A DNA stretch of 64,000 bases from Halobacterium sp. DL1. Its GTDB lineage: Archaea > Halobacteriota > Halobacteria > Halobacteriales > Halobacteriaceae. Location of the stretch: assembly GCA_000230955.3 (NCBI GenBank), contig CP007060.1:2424216-2488215 (forward strand). The letters run 5' to 3'. Made by a program: the position numbers and the translations under genes. Below the pieces are notes generated by a model. It was given only the letters and a program-made list of their open reading frames with translations. It ran no database searches and had not been told where the DNA came from. Of this stretch, positions 1 to 6,873 are shown piece after piece; position 1 is the stretch's first letter, and every line of letters starts with the position of its first letter.

Positions 1-821
1 TCGCTGCCACCGAACGCCGCGCCCGTCCACAGCGTCCCCGTGAGGTAGTCGATGGCGTCCTCGGCGGGATCGCGGTAATCCTCGCTGCCGGTGTGGAGGT
101 AGGCGTGGGCGAACGCCCGGAGGAGGCTGGCGTTCTCGGAGAGCACCTTCTCGCGCTGGGGGTCCGACCAGTCCCGGCCGTGGGCGAACCGGAAGAACCC
201 GCCGTCGACGTCGTCCGCGAGGTTCCGGGAGACGGCGTCGAGGGTCCGGAGCGCCTGCTCGCGCTCGCGCTTCAGCGCGAACTCGACGGTGCCCGGGAGC
301 GGGAACTTCTCGCTGGTCCCCCAACCGCCGTGCTCGGTGTCGTACTGGTCGCCGAGCTGTCCCGCGAGCAAACGCTCGATCTCGCCGTCGACCGGTCCGC
401 GGGGTGGTTCGCCGCCCCGCAGCGACCGGGGGACCTGGCCCGCGTCCTCCCCCTGCTCGTCCCAGGTCTCGCGGACGCGCTGGAGCACCTGCCGGAACCC
501 CTCGGGTTCGAGGAACGTCGCGCCCGCGATGTGGTTCCCCTCGGGCGTCACGAACACCGTCGACGGGAACCCACCCATGTTGTACCGCTCGCGGACCCGC
601 GGGTGGCGGTCGGCGTCCACGCGCACCGGCACGAAGTCGTCGTTGACGTTCGCCGCGATGCGTGGCTCCGCGTACGTCCGCTCGTCCATCTGCCGGCACC
701 AGTCGCTCCACGACGTGACCAGCGCCACCAGAAGCGGGACGTCCCGGTCGGCGGCCTCCGCGAACGCCGCTTCCCCCCACTCGCGCCACTCCACGCGCGT
801 CCGGTCCGCAGCGTCTTCCAT
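1..821 (-). CDS. DUF255 thioredoxin-like protein (YyaL/SPATA20 type), truncated by window edge
   Basis: The reading frame is open from an ATG at 821 to the window edge, giving 273 residues of the N-terminal part. It resembles the DUF255 family: a thioredoxin-like N-terminal domain (about residues 5-130) followed by the start of an alpha/alpha toroid. Family features seen are a WCRQM active-site region, the VRVDADRHP strand, a cis-Pro segment (GGFPSTVF) and later GGWGTSEKFPLPG. The usual CxxC of the family is reduced to a single Cys in SWSDWCRQM, so thiol-disulfide exchange by a dithiol centre is doubtful. Full-length members have roughly 600-700 residues, so more than half the gene lies outside the window. 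The substrate is unknown. Confidence 0.8.
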   Translation of the reverse strand, partial: MEDAADRTRVEWREWGEAAFAEAADRDVPLLVALVTSWSDWCRQMDERTYAEPRIAANVNDDFVPVRVDADRHPRVRERYNMGGFPSTVFVTPEGNHIAGATFLEPEGFRQVLQRVRETWDEQGEDAGQVPRSLRGGEPPRGPVDGEIERLLAGQLGDQYDTEHGGWGTSEKFPLPGTVEFALKREREQALRTLDAVSRNLADDVDGGFFRFAHGRDWSDPQREKVLSENASLLRAFAHAYLHTGSEDYRDPAEDAIDYLTGTLWTGAAFGGS

Positions 822-1060
822 ACCCGCTACTCGGCGGCACGCCCGGGAAACCGTTTCGACACGGGCAGCGCGAGGCCGACCGACGGGAGGCCTCGGACTA
901 CTCGAACGGGGAGCGAAGCGACCCGAGAGAGTCGCGGGGGTCGTCACCGCCGAGGGCTTTCAGATTCCCGTGGTAACACCTCCGACGTCAACCTATCACC
1001 TGCATACAGAACACGAACGGTAGCAGAAAAGCTATCAGGCGCGCAGAGCAACTTCGGGGC

Positions 1061-1642
1061 ATGCCTCGATTCCGGTGGCTGTTCCTGGCGCTGCTCATCG
1101 TCCCCCTCGCGGACGCGCTGTTCCTGGTGTTCGTCGCCAGCGAACTCGGCTGGAAGGTCACCGTCGCTATCGTCGTGCTCACCGCCCTGCTCGGCACGCT
1201 GTTCGTCCGCGCCGAGGGTCGCCACACCATCCGGCGCATCCAGCGCGCGCTGGCCACCGGCGAGTCCCCGGCCGACGAACTCATCGACGGCGCGTTCCTC
1301 ATCGCCGCCGGCGCGTTCCTCCTCACGCCCGGCCTGCTCACCGACGCCCTCGGCTTCCTGCTCGTCTTCCCGGTGACGCGCATCCCGTTCCGGTACGCAG
1401 TCAAGCGCTGGGTCATCATCCCGAAACTCGACGAGCGCACCGGCGGCTTCGCCACCGGCAACGTCTACACGTTCGGCTTCCCCGGTGACGGCGCCAACCC
1501 CTTCGGCGGCGACTCGGGGGGCTCGGGCGGCGGCGGCTTCGACCCCCGGGACTTCGACCAGACTGCCAGCAGCGAGGACACTGTCGACCTCGACGAGGAG
1601 TCCTACGACGTGGAGTTCGACGACGACGAAGAGCGCCAGTAA
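1061..1642 (+). CDS. FxsA family membrane protein
   Basis: This 193-residue protein matches the FxsA family in its first 120 residues. An N-terminal membrane segment (MPRFRWLFLALLIVPLADAL) is followed by a second one, a basic linker (RAEGRHTIRRIQRAL), and the family hallmark around LLTPGLLTDALGFLLVFP, ending in a basic RIPFRYAVKRW. The C-terminal 70 residues are Gly- and Asp-rich and probably cytoplasmic. FxsA is known in Escherichia coli for relieving F-plasmid exclusion of phage T7; its cellular role is unknown. An AAGCTATC TATA-like box about 27 bases upstream suggests a leaderless start at 1061. The gene stands alone, just before tRNA-Ile. Confidence 0.85.
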   Translation: MPRFRWLFLALLIVPLADALFLVFVASELGWKVTVAIVVLTALLGTLFVRAEGRHTIRRIQRALATGESPADELIDGAFLIAAGAFLLTPGLLTDALGFLLVFPVTRIPFRYAVKRWVIIPKLDERTGGFATGNVYTFGFPGDGANPFGGDSGGSGGGGFDPRDFDQTASSEDTVDLDEESYDVEFDDDEERQ

Positions 1643-1709
1643 CGCACGCAGGCGCCGGTGTCGAAAGGAAACCCTTAATTGTGGCACCGGCAAACGTTCG
1701 GTTGCGTTC

Positions 1710-1783
1710 GGGTCAGTAGCTCAACTAGGTAGAGCGCCACTCTGATAAGGTGGAAGTTTGCGGTTCAAATCCGCACTGACCCA
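1710..1783 (+). tRNA. tRNA-Ile (GAT anticodon)
   Basis: A 74-base cloverleaf. The acceptor stem pairs GGGTCAG (1710-1716) with CTGACCC (1776-1782), with discriminator A at 1783. The anticodon arm is CCACT-CTGATAA-GGTGG, reading GAT, and the T arm has TTCAAAT. No intron is seen and CCA is not encoded. Confidence 0.95.
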
Positions 1784-1892
1784 CTCAGTTTCCTCTCGTT
1801 CACTGACCGAGCAGCGTCCCGTCTGTCGCTTGCTCGAGACACGCTTCTTCGGACAAGTCAGTTCAACTCCCGAGCCACCGTGTACGAGACGA

Positions 1893-2120
1893 TTACTCGC
1901 GTTCTCGACTGTCGGCGATGCGCTGGAGAGCGCCGGCGATAGCCTCGACAGCGACGAGGAACCGCCAGAGGAGGTACAGCGACACAAACAGCATCCCGAA
2001 CCAGATCAAAATCAGTGGCTGATGGATGATGAGCACCGAGTAGCCCAGGAGGAGTACGTAGAGGAGGACTAGCAGGCCGAGCCAGCGGGAGGGAATCGAC
2101 GCGGGTGACCAATCCGACAT
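1893..2120 (-). CDS. small membrane protein, unknown
   Basis: A 75-residue protein starting MSDWSPASIPSRW, with two hydrophobic segments (about residues 13-33 and 35-58) and a charged tail (RIADSRERE). The ATG at 2120 is preferred over the longer upstream frame because a TTTTAA box lies about 25 bases before it, as expected for a leaderless haloarchaeal transcript. No family is recognised. The gene faces tRNA-Ile tail to tail. Confidence 0.6.
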   Translation of the reverse strand: MSDWSPASIPSRWLGLLVLLYVLLLGYSVLIIHQPLILIWFGMLFVSLYLLWRFLVAVEAIAGALQRIADSRERE

Positions 2121-2457
2121 GCGTCGCTCTACCCGGACAGTACACTTAAAATCGGCGTCGCTTTCGGTCTGTCCCACGCTGACCGCATTCGCACACTCTG
2201 CAACTCCGCGACGCCTTCAGTACCCACGCCACCGAACTCCCTGCTGGGTTCCGGACGCCCGGAATCCGTCCCTGTTCCCCGCCACGCCGAGGCCCACGGC
2301 CGTTGCCTGGCCGTTCCCTGCCACCCCGGGCCTCGGTTGGCGTTTCGAAGCCGAGTCGCGCAGCCGAGGAGTGCCGGACGGCAGCGATCCCGGATTCTGC
2401 CGTCACACCGCGTCTCGAAGCGGAGGATTCACGCACGCCGAGTGCCAACCCGACTCC
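2121..2457. other. 337-base intergenic stretch, no gene seen
   Basis: This stretch lies between the divergent starts of two small membrane-protein genes. It contains the TATA-like box for the minus-strand gene (near 2148-2153). The frames running through it on both strands are Pro/Arg-rich and look non-coding. No tRNA, repeat or hairpin family was recognised. Confidence 0.5.
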
Positions 2458-2664
2458 ATGAAGTCGCACGTGAAACTGGCGCTGGTGCTCGCCGCGGGTA
2501 TCGCGCTGCCGGGCGTGGCTGACTACGCGCTCAAGGAGGCGGGCGCGCCGACCGCCGGCGCCGTAGTGTGGGCGCTCGGCTACGCGACGATGGTGCTGGT
2601 CGTCTGGTACTACTGGATCCGGCCCCTCGACATCACTGGACCGCGCGGTGGAACGGAACCTTAA
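2458..2664 (+). CDS. small membrane protein, unknown
   Basis: A 68-residue protein, MKSHVKLALVLAAGIALPG..., with two predicted membrane helices (about residues 5-22 and 33-52) separated by a short polar loop. The last residues (ITGPRGGTEP) are polar. The longer frame upstream looks non-coding, so the ATG at 2458 is taken. It lies 30 bases before another small membrane gene on the same strand and may be co-transcribed with it. No family recognised. Confidence 0.6.
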   Translation: MKSHVKLALVLAAGIALPGVADYALKEAGAPTAGAVVWALGYATMVLVVWYYWIRPLDITGPRGGTEP

Positions 2665-2694
2665 AGGGGATTTCGCGGCGATTTCCGACCAACA

Positions 2695-2961
2695 ATGGCG
2701 TTCACACCGTTGCCCCTCATAGACGACTTCCTCGTCAACTACCACGTCGGGCACGCGCTCCTGCTGCTGTTCGTGCTGTCCGTCGTCGGGGTCATCCCGC
2801 TCGGGTCGCGGAAGATCGTCTCCATCAACGCCGTGACGTTCGGACTGCTCTTCCTCGTCATCCCGGGGTCGATGATCGGAGAGACCGCGTTCACGTACCG
2901 CTTCCTCGGCCTCGCGCTCGTCATCGTCGCGCCGCTGCTGTACGTCACCGCCCGACAGTAG
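2695..2961 (+). CDS. small three-helix membrane protein, unknown
   Basis: An 88-residue protein with three hydrophobic segments (about residues 18-36, 43-62 and 66-85) and almost no soluble part. A CCTTAAA box about 27 bases upstream supports its own leaderless promoter at 2695. It resembles unassigned haloarchaeal membrane proteins in size and composition, but no function can be read from it. Confidence 0.65.
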   Translation: MAFTPLPLIDDFLVNYHVGHALLLLFVLSVVGVIPLGSRKIVSINAVTFGLLFLVIPGSMIGETAFTYRFLGLALVIVAPLLYVTARQ

Positions 2962-3026
2962 TCCGGGGCCGCGGACGCCGCTTCTGTGCCAGCACCGCCC
3001 CGTCGCCGTTCTTCTACGCCCCCACG

Positions 3027-4058
3027 CTACTCGCCGACCAGTTCCTCGTAGCGTGCGCCGGTCTGCTTCAGCGTCGCCTCGCTGTACAGCCGCTCGTGGT
3101 CGAACGGCAGGTACTCCGCGGCGAGTTCGTCGATCTTCTCGTCGACGGCGTCGCCCTCGCGACCGTGGATCATCGTGAAGAGGTTGTACGGCCACTCCTG
3201 GTCGGGTCGCCGCGGCCGGTGGTAGCACAGCGTCACGTACGGCAGCGTCCCGACGTCGACGCCGCGCTCGTCGAGTTCGTCGTCGGGGACGTCCCAGACG
3301 ACCATGCAGTTGGCGTCGAATCCCGTGACGACGTGGTTGACGATGCAGCCGACGCGCTTGATGCAGCCGTCGGCGAGCAGCCGCTCGACGGCGGCGAGCA
3401 CCTCCTCGACGTCGGCGCCGATTTCGTCGGCGACGTCCCGATACGGCGTCAGAGACAGCGGGAAGCCGTCCTGAATGGCCAACAGCAGGTCGGCGTCCAG
3501 CGCAGCGAGGTCGCCGGTAGCGTTCTCGCTGATGCGCGTCGCGGAGACGTCCGTGCTCTCCAGGCTCTCCCGGGCAAATCTATCCGAATTTACCACCGGG
3601 AACTCCAGGTCGATGTAGTAGTCCGTCAGCATCGGGAGGTTCAGCACCTCGCAGCCCGTTCGCTCCTCGATGTCGGCGAGAATCTCGTCGCGCTTCTCGC
3701 GGCTACCCGCGGTGACGACGAACCACTGGTTGTACTCGTGGGCGCGCCGGTAGTTGTGGTTCACCTGCCGGTAGCCGTTGATGATCTCTGCTATCTCTTC
3801 GAAGCGGTCCTCGGGCGCCCGGACGGCGGCGAGCGTCGAGGAGCCAATGACTGGTGGGTTGAGCACGGCGCCGAACCGCCGGAAGACGCCCGCGTCACGG
3901 AGGCGCTGGACGCGTTCGACGACGTCCGCCTCGGTCGTCCCGAGGTCCGCCGCGACGACCTCGAAGGGGCGCTCGCGGACGGGGAAACCGCTCTGGTACT
4001 CGTCGACGAGGCGTGCGTCCGTGTCGTCGAGGCGTTCCCGCCAGTCCTCCGCAACCAT
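3027..4058 (-). CDS. fused siroheme decarboxylase AhbA-AhbB (Lrp/AsnC-like)
   Basis: This 343-residue protein has two tandem copies of the AhbA/AhbB (NirD/L/G/H) fold, each with an Asn-C-type helix-turn-helix followed by a ligand-binding domain. Copy one (about 1-165) has RLVDEYQSGFPVRERPFEVVA and RRFGAVLNPPVIGSS. Copy two (about 180-343) has LLLAIQDGFPLSLTPYRDVA and KRVGCIVNHVVTGF. In this family the heterodimer decarboxylates siroheme to 12,18-didecarboxysiroheme in the alternative heme pathway. Both halves in one chain suggests an intramolecular pair. The ATG at 4058 begins the conserved region; the longer frame upstream is not coding. It is often annotated as an Lrp regulator. It is divergent from the TrpD-like gene at 4153. 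Confidence 0.8.
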   Translation of the reverse strand: MVAEDWRERLDDTDARLVDEYQSGFPVRERPFEVVAADLGTTEADVVERVQRLRDAGVFRRFGAVLNPPVIGSSTLAAVRAPEDRFEEIAEIINGYRQVNHNYRRAHEYNQWFVVTAGSREKRDEILADIEERTGCEVLNLPMLTDYYIDLEFPVVNSDRFARESLESTDVSATRISENATGDLAALDADLLLAIQDGFPLSLTPYRDVADEIGADVEEVLAAVERLLADGCIKRVGCIVNHVVTGFDANCMVVWDVPDDELDERGVDVGTLPYVTLCYHRPRRPDQEWPYNLFTMIHGREGDAVDEKIDELAAEYLPFDHERLYSEATLKQTGARYEELVGE

Positions 4059-4152
4059 TGGTCGGGCGTAGGGAGCGGCGTGGTTACTGTCTACCGGTTC
4101 CGGCCCACCCGAACCGGGTGGATTTACCGTGGTGGGGTTCAAAGCCGCGGAC

Positions 4153-5211
4153 ATGAGCGATTCGTACGGCGAGTGGCCGCTACAGCGCCTGATGACCGAG
4201 GTCGTCGGTTCGGGGCCGAAGTCCGCCGCGGACATGTCCCGCGAGCAGGCCGCGGAGGCGTTCGAGCGCATCCTGGACCTCCACCCCGACCCAACGACGC
4301 TGGGCGCGTTCTGGCTGGCCAACCGCTGGAAGCGAAACAACGGCGAGGAACTCGGCGCGTACGTCGACGTGATGCGCGAGGAGAGCGTCGTCACCGCCGA
4401 ACCCGACGCCGACCCCGTGGACTGCGGCGCGAACTACGACGGCAAGCAGTCGAGCGCTCTGCTCGGCGTCGCCGCTGGCGTCGTCGCGGCCGCCGCTGGC
4501 ACGCCGGTCGTCGTCCACTCTGGTGACCGCGTGCCGACACAGCAGGGCGACGCGTACAAGCACGTCCTCGACGAACTCGGCGTCCGCACCGAGGTCTCCC
4601 CCGAGGAGAGCGCGCGGATGGTCGACGAGGTGGGCTTCGGCTTCTACTACCAGCCGAACTTCAACCCGGTCGTCGACGCGCTGTGGGACCGCCGCGAGAA
4701 GATGGGCGTCCGGACGTTCGTCAACACCGTCGAGACGCTCGGTAACCCCGCGAACGCCGACGTCCACCTCGGCTCGTTCTACCACCTCGCGTTCGCGAAA
4801 AAGATCGTCGAGACGGTACGCGAGAGCGAGGACGTTGGCTTCGACCGCGTCCTGATGTTCCAGGGGATGGAGGGGTACGACGACGTTCGCCCCGGCTCCA
4901 CGACCGTCGCGGAGTGGAGCGAGGGCGGCGACATCGAGGACTTCACCGTCGAGACGCCGGACTACGGGATGGACTTCGAGAGCGAGGACCTCAACGTCGA
5001 CGACGTGGCCGTCGACTCCGCGGAGATCACGCTCGACGTGCTGGCCGGCGAGGAACGCGGCCCGTTCGCGGACGCCGTGGCACTCAACGCCGCGCTCCGC
5101 ATGTACGCCGGCGAGGACGTCGACTCCATCGACGAGGGCGTCGACCGGGCCCGCGAGGTCGTCACCGACGGCCGCGCCGAGTCGCTGCTCGCCGACCTCT
5201 GTGCGTTCTGA
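4153..5211 (+). CDS. anthranilate phosphoribosyltransferase-like protein (TrpD2/YbiB type)
   Basis: A 352-residue member of the TrpD/glycosyltransferase-3 superfamily, with an N-terminal helical domain (MSREQAAEAFERILDLHPDPTTLGAFW) and an alpha/beta domain. The PRPP-binding glycine loop is degenerate (VDCGANYDGKQSSALLG instead of the GTGGD-type motif). True anthranilate binding is therefore unlikely and the protein is closer to TrpD2/YbiB-like paralogues. No other trp gene is nearby. A GATTTACC box about 27 bases upstream supports the leaderless ATG at 4153. The divergent partner is the siroheme decarboxylase gene. The actual substrate is unknown. Confidence 0.7.
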   Translation: MSDSYGEWPLQRLMTEVVGSGPKSAADMSREQAAEAFERILDLHPDPTTLGAFWLANRWKRNNGEELGAYVDVMREESVVTAEPDADPVDCGANYDGKQSSALLGVAAGVVAAAAGTPVVVHSGDRVPTQQGDAYKHVLDELGVRTEVSPEESARMVDEVGFGFYYQPNFNPVVDALWDRREKMGVRTFVNTVETLGNPANADVHLGSFYHLAFAKKIVETVRESEDVGFDRVLMFQGMEGYDDVRPGSTTVAEWSEGGDIEDFTVETPDYGMDFESEDLNVDDVAVDSAEITLDVLAGEERGPFADAVALNAALRMYAGEDVDSIDEGVDRAREVVTDGRAESLLADLCAF

Positions 5212-5286
5212 GCGGGTGCCGGCGCCCCCGGTCGAGCGGCGCGAGTAGGTAGGGTTATCCGCCCGGCGGGCGACCGTTCGGACTGT

Positions 5287-5829
5287 ATGACTATCCAGGC
5301 GACGCTCCACACGAGCGAAGGCGACATCGAGGTCGAACTGTACGACGACCGGGCCCCGCGGACGGTCGAGAACTTCGTCAACCTGGCGGAACACGACCCC
5401 GCAGCCGGCGACGACCCGGCCCCCGGCACGCCCACCTGGGAGGACCCAGAGAGCGGCGAGGTGCGGGGCGACGCCCTCTACAACGACGTGAAGTTCCACC
5501 GCGTCATCGAGGGGTTCATGATTCAGGGCGGCGACCCGACGGAGTCCGGTCGCGGCGGCCCTGGCTACGAGTTCGAGGACGAGTTCCACGAGGACCTCCG
5601 CCACGACGGCCCCGGCGTGCTCTCGATGGCGAACTCCGGCCCGGACACGAACGGCTCGCAGTTCTTCATCACGCTGGACGCCCAGCCACACCTCGACGAC
5701 CGCCACGCGGTCTTCGGGAAGGTCACCGACGGCATGGACGTCGTCGAGGCCATCGGCAACGTCGAGACGGGCCCCAACGACCAGCCACAGCGCGACGTCG
5801 TCCTCGAGTCCGTCGAAGTCCACGAGTAG
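5287..5829 (+). CDS. peptidyl-prolyl cis-trans isomerase, cyclophilin type
   Basis: A 180-residue cyclophilin catalysing proline cis-trans isomerisation in protein folding. Conserved motifs are present in order: ENFVNLAEH, FHRVIEGFMIQGGDPT (catalytic Arg and the Phe-Met-Gln set), GPGVLSMANSGPDTNGSQFFIT and HAVFGKV. The insert between the first two motifs (about residues 40-60) is acidic. No signal peptide or membrane anchor is seen, so it is cytoplasmic. A GGTTATCC box about 27 bases before the ATG supports a leaderless single-gene transcript. Confidence 0.93.
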   Translation: MTIQATLHTSEGDIEVELYDDRAPRTVENFVNLAEHDPAAGDDPAPGTPTWEDPESGEVRGDALYNDVKFHRVIEGFMIQGGDPTESGRGGPGYEFEDEFHEDLRHDGPGVLSMANSGPDTNGSQFFITLDAQPHLDDRHAVFGKVTDGMDVVEAIGNVETGPNDQPQRDVVLESVEVHE

Positions 5830-5948
5830 CGCGGCGCTACTGTCGCCGTCGACACTGAGTGGCCGTCTACTGGCCGCTTCCTCCTGGGTCCCCGCTCGGT
5901 AGCGGAGCGACCGAAAGCCGAAAGACCGGCGGCCCCCAACCCCCGCCA

Positions 5949-6290
5949 ATGAGCGACGCCGACACCGCCGTCGACCCCAGCGACATCGGGGAGGCGGACG
6001 CGCCGCCCGTCGAGGAGAAGCCGTACAAACTCGTCTACGAGGCCAACAAGTGCTTCGGCGCGGGCAAGTGCGCGGAGGTCTCCGCGAACTGGGAGATGGA
6101 CATCTCCACGGGCGTCGCGAAGCCGACGACCTACTTCTTCGACGAGGACGAACTCGACCACAACGTCGCCGCCGCCGAGGCCTGCCCCGCGAAGAAGGGC
6201 GACGGCGTCATCCACGTCGTGGACCGCCGCACCGGCGAGGAGATCGCACCCGACCCGCACGGCGACGGCACCCTCTCCGTCGACTGGTAG
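5949..6290 (+). CDS. single-cluster ferredoxin with three cysteines
   Basis: A 113-residue ferredoxin-like protein with an acidic N-terminal extension (about 25 residues) and a compact core. The cluster-binding residues are CFGAGKC (about residues 34-40) and a distal Cys-Pro (EACPAKK). The third Cys of the usual CxxCxxC is Gly/Ala, which is the pattern of [3Fe-4S] ferredoxins that donate electrons to cytochromes P450 and other oxidoreductases. The core VYEANKCFGAGKCAEVSANWEMD fits that family. The redox partner is not encoded next to it. The ATG at 5949 is the last plausible start before the core. Confidence 0.8.
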   Translation: MSDADTAVDPSDIGEADAPPVEEKPYKLVYEANKCFGAGKCAEVSANWEMDISTGVAKPTTYFFDEDELDHNVAAAEACPAKKGDGVIHVVDRRTGEEIAPDPHGDGTLSVDW

Positions 6291-6291
6291 C

Positions 6292-6474
6292 GTGCGCCCC
6301 CTCTACCGCGTCCTGCTCGCGACGAGCGTCGTCTACCCCGTCGCGCTCGTCGCCACCGCCATCGCGTTCGGGCTCGACTGGACGCTCGCCAACCGCGTCG
6401 TCCTGCTCGCCGCCAGCCTCGGCGTCGGCGCCGCCGTCCTCACGCAGGCCGCAGTCCGCCGCCGACTCGCGTGA
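6292..6474 (+). CDS. small two-helix membrane protein, unknown
   Basis: A 60-residue protein with a GTG start directly after the ferredoxin stop codon (1 base between), so the two are probably translated from one mRNA. It has two membrane helices (about residues 5-25 and 33-52) and a basic C-terminus (RRRLA). No family is recognised. It could anchor or simply accompany the ferredoxin; the sequence does not show which. Confidence 0.6.
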   Translation: MRPLYRVLLATSVVYPVALVATAIAFGLDWTLANRVVLLAASLGVGAAVLTQAAVRRRLA

Positions 6475-6525
6475 CCGCGTAGACCGACCGTAACCGACTT
6501 CTCCCCCCGGACCCCACGAACGGAC

Positions 6526-6608
6526 GCGAGGGTGGCCGAGCGGCCAAAGGCGGCGGGCTTAAGACCCGCTCCCGTAGGGGTTCGTGGGTTCGAATCCCAC
6601 CCCTCGCA
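6526..6608 (+). tRNA. tRNA-Leu (TAA anticodon)
   Basis: An 83-base type II tRNA. The acceptor GCGAGGG (6526-6532) pairs with CCCTCGC (6601-6607), with discriminator A at 6608. The anticodon loop CTTAAGA reads TAA. A long variable arm (about CTCCCGTAGGGG) precedes the T arm GTGGG-TTCGAAT-CCCAC. No intron. Its last 22 bases recur about 116 bases downstream. Confidence 0.95.
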
Positions 6609-6644
6609 CTCGTTCTTCGAGCGAACGCGAGCAGACGAGGAGAA

Positions 6645-6724
6645 GGTGGGATTCGAAGCACGGCAGACGCAGCGCGAACGTAGTGAGCGACCGTCTGCAT
6701 GCGGTTCGAATCCCACCCCTCGCA
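6645..6724 (+). repeat. duplicated tRNA-Leu 3' end forming a long hairpin
   Basis: The last 22 bases of tRNA-Leu (6587-6608) are repeated exactly at 6703-6724. In addition, an inverted copy of 13 bases of the same T-arm sequence (GGTGGGATTCGAA, 6645-6657) pairs with 6705-6717. GCAGACG (6663-6669) pairs with CGTCTGC (6692-6698) inside it. The result is one long interrupted hairpin whose outer arm is tRNA-derived. A repeated tRNA 3' end is the classic footprint of integrase attachment at tRNA genes. Only 94 bases lie between the copies and no integrase is seen, so this may be a scar or a chance palindrome. Confidence 0.6.
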
Positions 6725-6730
6725 TTGGAC

Positions 6731-6773
6731 CTTTTGCGCTGCGCGGCGGCCTCCGGCCGCCGCTCGGCAAAAG
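6731..6773. terminator. GC hairpin in convergent intergenic region, possible bidirectional terminator
   Basis: CTTTTGC and GCAAAAG flank a strong inner stem GCGGCGGCC-TCC-GGCCGCCGC. It lies between tRNA-Leu (plus) and the sugar dehydrogenase (minus), the expected place for a shared terminator or a REP-like element. Confidence 0.45.
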
Positions 6774-6873
6774 CTACGCTAAAAGCACTCCTCGCTCCCG
6801 ATGGTCGCTCGTCAGCCTCCGCTCACTCGCTTCGCTCGTTCGCGGAGAGAGCCAGCGCCCTCCCGAGGCCGGC

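Noticed and set aside
2119-2664. Long plus-strand frame around the small membrane gene at 2458
   Set aside because: The first 110 residues are Arg/Pro/Ser-rich without domain signs, and overlap the minus-strand promoter; only the 68 residues from ATG 2458 look like a protein.
4180-5949. 589-codon minus-strand frame opposite the TrpD-like and cyclophilin genes
   Set aside because: It is a mirror of two strongly supported genes; long antisense frames are common at this GC content. Its translation has no motif.
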